Assembly (NCBI GenBank): GCA_050732395.1
Contig: JBOHQX010000078.1
Span: 1 to 64,000, forward strand
Direction of reading: 5' to 3'
Length of the DNA: 64,000 nt
From: JBIOXB01 sp050732395
GTDB lineage: Bacteria; Zhuqueibacterota; Zhuqueibacteria; Zhuqueibacterales; Zhuqueibacteraceae
Positions 62,358 through 64,000 of the stretch are shown piece by piece. The stretch's first letter is position 1. Each line of letters opens with the position of its first letter. The position numbers were made by a program, and so were the translations under genes. The notes beneath the pieces were generated by a model. The model had not been told where the DNA came from. It saw nothing but the letters and a program-made list of their open reading frames with translations, and ran no database searches.

Positions 62358-62509
62358 ATGGATCGCTACCGCGTCAAGCCGGGCACATGGACACTTCGGG
62401 GAAAGATGGTGTGATTCGCCATGTTTTCGAGAACGTCGATCCCCTGGGCGTGCGCGCGATTTCTTTCAAACAGCCCACGCCGGAGGAATTGGATCACGAT
62501 TACTTAGAG
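62358..62509 (+). pseudogene. Remnant of a polyphosphate kinase 2 (PPK2) gene
   Basis: After a good ribosome site (GGAGG 4 bases upstream), ATG 62358 starts MDRYRVKPG, the usual PPK2 beginning. The reading frame then changes by deletion, and from ATG 62387 another frame reads MDTSGKDGVIRHVFENVDPLGVRAISFKQPTPEELDHDYL, in which SGKDG is the Walker-A region of PPK2 and FKxPTPEELxHDYL is also typical. About 50-60 residues before the Walker motif are missing and everything after DHDYL is lost where the palindromic element at 62507 begins. PPK2 normally has ~270-300 aa, so the gene is dead. The family phosphorylates nucleotides with polyphosphate. Confidence 0.75.
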
Positions 62510-62641
62510 CCTATCCTGAAACCTCATTCTGTCATGCAGAAGGCATCTTGGTAGATTCGGCACCTAGGCCTGAAATCGGCACTGTGCCCGAGTCAACCAA
62601 GATCCCTGTGGGATGACATTTCAGGGTTTTCGGACAGGCTC
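62507..62641. mobile_element. MITE-like palindromic element, copy C, inside the PPK2 remnant
   Basis: 135 bases with terminal inverted repeats GAGCCTATCCTGAAACC (62507-) and GGTTTTCGGACAGGCTC (-62641), 15 of 17 matching, then inner arms TGTCATGCAGAAGGCATC / GATCCCTGTGGGATGACA (18 of 23 over 62530-62552 and 62596-62618). TTA flanks both ends (62504-62506 and 62642-62644), which fits a 3-base target duplication, although the PPK2 frame does not continue on the right side. No ORF, so a transposase would have to be supplied in trans. Confidence 0.6.
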
Positions 62642-62678
62642 TTAATCACCTAACATCAAATACGACGAGGAGGCACAG

Positions 62679-64000
62679 ATGGAAAAAGAACATTTACGCT
62701 TACAAGAAGCGCGGGAACAAAATGTGTGCTGGAAAAAATGGGGACCTTATCTCAGCGAACGGCAATGGGGCACGGTGCGGGAGGATTACAGTGAAGGCGG
62801 CAACGCCTGGGACTATTTCACGCACGATCAAGCCCGCTCGCGCGCTTATCGCCGCGGCGAAGACGGCATCGCCGGCATCTCGGATGACAAGCAACAACTC
62901 TGCTTTGCTCTCGCCCTGTGGAACGGCAAGGATCCCATCATCAAGGAACGGTTGTTTGGCTTGACCAACAGCGAAGGCAATCATGGCGAAGATGTCAAAG
63001 AGTACTATTTCTATCTCGACAGCACGCCGACGCACTCGTACATGAAGTATCTCTACAAGTATCCCCAGGCGGCATATCCTTATGACCATCTCGTCGCGAC
63101 CAACAAGCAGCGCAGCCGCGAAGAGTTTGAGTACGAGCTGCTCGACACCGGCTTGTTCGATCAGGATCGCTACTTCGATGTCTTTGTCGAATATGCCAAA
63201 GACTCACCGGAAGATATTTTGATTCGGATCACCATTCACAATCGCGGACCGGAAGCTGCGACCCTGCACGTGCTGCCGACGCTGTGGTTTCGCAATACCT
63301 GGTCGTGGCACGAAAACACGGCGAAGCCGGTGATGAAACAAACAAAAGCCGGCAAAGACTTCAGTGCGATCGAAGCTTCGCACCCCGAGCTGGGCGCGCG
63401 CTATTTTTATGCCGAAGGAAACACGCCGCTGCTCTTCATCGAAAACGAAACCAACACCGAGCGCCTCTTCGGCGCTCCGAATCGCACGCCTTACGTCAAG
63501 GATGGCATCAACAATTATATTGTGAACAACCAGCAAGGAGTAGTGAATCCGGAAAAAGTTGGCACCAAGGCCGCGGCGCATTATCAAGTCACCGTCGGCG
63601 GCGGAAAATCGGCAACCATTCGACTGCGCTTGATCAACGCCACCTCCAGCGGCAATCCCTTCGGCAGCCAGTTTGATGAGATTTTCAAAACGCGCCAGCA
63701 GGAAGCCGACGCTTTCTATTCTGCGATCACGCCGGCCTCATTCAATGATGATCAGCGCAATGTGTTTCGCCAGGCGCTGGCCGGCATGCTGTGGGGCAAA
63801 CAGTATTACAATTATGACATCGAAGAATGGCTCGCGGAGCGTGGCTCTGACCCGCTCTCGCCGGGAAAACGTCCGGCCCCGCGCAACGATCAGTGGTTCC
63901 ACATGGTGAATGCCGACGTCATCTCGATGCCGGACAAGTGGGAATATCCCTGGTACGCGGCGTGGGATTTGGCTTTTCATATCCATCCCTTTGTGCTGGT
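62679..64000 (+). CDS. MGH1-type glucosidase, GH63-like (3' partial)
   Basis: Begins at ATG 62679 behind GAGGAGG and stays open past the window end, so at least 440 aa are visible; family members are usually ~850-900 aa. The start (EHLRLQEAREQNVCWKKWGPYLSERQWGTVREDYS) and the segments GNAWDYFTHDQARSRAYRRGEDGIAG, LFGLTNSEGNHGEDVKEYYFYLDSTPTHSYMKYLYKYPQ in parts, TLWFRNTW, and the later GMLWGKQYYNYDIEEWL, WEYPWYAAWDLAFH match glucosidases of the MGH1/GH63 clan (mannosyl-oligosaccharide glucosidase-like, YgjK-like). These inverting enzymes release glucose from alpha-glucosides such as glucosylglycerate or mannosylglycerate derivatives. No signal peptide, so it is likely cytosolic. The catalytic acids lie mostly beyond the window. 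Confidence 0.88.
   Translation, partial: MEKEHLRLQEAREQNVCWKKWGPYLSERQWGTVREDYSEGGNAWDYFTHDQARSRAYRRGEDGIAGISDDKQQLCFALALWNGKDPIIKERLFGLTNSEGNHGEDVKEYYFYLDSTPTHSYMKYLYKYPQAAYPYDHLVATNKQRSREEFEYELLDTGLFDQDRYFDVFVEYAKDSPEDILIRITIHNRGPEAATLHVLPTLWFRNTWSWHENTAKPVMKQTKAGKDFSAIEASHPELGARYFYAEGNTPLLFIENETNTERLFGAPNRTPYVKDGINNYIVNNQQGVVNPEKVGTKAAAHYQVTVGGGKSATIRLRLINATSSGNPFGSQFDEIFKTRQQEADAFYSAITPASFNDDQRNVFRQALAGMLWGKQYYNYDIEEWLAERGSDPLSPGKRPAPRNDQWFHMVNADVISMPDKWEYPWYAAWDLAFHIHPFVL

Noticed and set aside
49558..62641. The spaced palindromic repeats as a CRISPR array
   Set aside because: Copies are kilobases apart, imperfect, lie in separate intergenic gaps, and no cas genes are present.

Overview
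The window is about 64 kb of dense bacterial chromosome (roughly 55% GC by eye) with 41 protein genes, one gene remnant and no tRNA or rRNA that I can see. Several features point to the FCB superphylum, and I lean towards candidate division KSB1 or a Calditrichota-like lineage: Por-type (T9SS) C-terminal sorting domains on two large secreted proteins, a PorV/PorQ-type barrel fused to TPRs, a primary sigma factor with no region 1.1, several SpoIIE phosphatases, and many B12-binding radical SAM proteins. Assignment rests on gene content only. LAYOUT: 1-8.1 kb holds the 3' part of a giant repetitive Ig-like surface protein and an overlapping PorV-like barrel/TPR gene. 8.2-16.3 kb is a signalling block: an RsbW-like kinase fused to a SpoIIE phosphatase, a STAS antagonist, NADP isocitrate dehydrogenase, and a convergent FHA-GAF-SpoIIE phosphatase. 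16.5-23.3 kb has an exported D-aminoacylase-type amidohydrolase, then a glycan priming cluster (dTDP-glucose dehydratase, nucleotide-sugar dehydrogenase, and a glycosyltransferase fused to a polyprenyl-phosphate sugar transferase). 23.5-27.8 kb (minus strand) carries a secreted matrixin-like protease with a small coupled partner, and the prenyl genes ubiX-ubiA. 28-33.8 kb has threonine aldolase, a peptide-binding-protein homologue next to an orphan sensor kinase, and rpsU-rpoD. 34.4-39.7 kb is a phenolic-lipid type operon (methyltransferase, FAD monooxygenase, type III PKS) followed by a GT4-nucleotidyltransferase fusion. 39.8-43.5 kb is a c-type cytochrome cluster whose members mostly carry CX4CH motifs, including one fused to a predicted outer-membrane barrel. 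43.7-59.7 kb is an envelope-modification island: five B12-binding radical SAM proteins alternate with a methyltransferase, GT87-propeller fusion, GT9, SGNH hydrolase, GT2 and GT39-like genes. 59.9-64 kb has a GH19-like lysozyme, a Tat-exported PLP enzyme, a polyphosphate kinase 2 remnant hit by a small palindromic element, and the 5' part of a GH63-like glucosidase. HOW IT WORKS TOGETHER (inference): most of the window builds, modifies or decorates the cell envelope (surface proteins exported by a T9SS-like route, a capsule or O-antigen-like glycan, phenolic lipids, outer-surface cytochromes), while the SpoIIE/STAS/HATPase genes form a partner-switching regulatory module. Intergenic gaps in the last 15 kb carry at least three copies of a MITE-like palindromic repeat. 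The points I find most novel are a transposase-like HTH module apparently shared by the kinase/phosphatase and the STAS protein, the CX4CH porin-cytochrome cluster, and the radical SAM/glycosyltransferase island.
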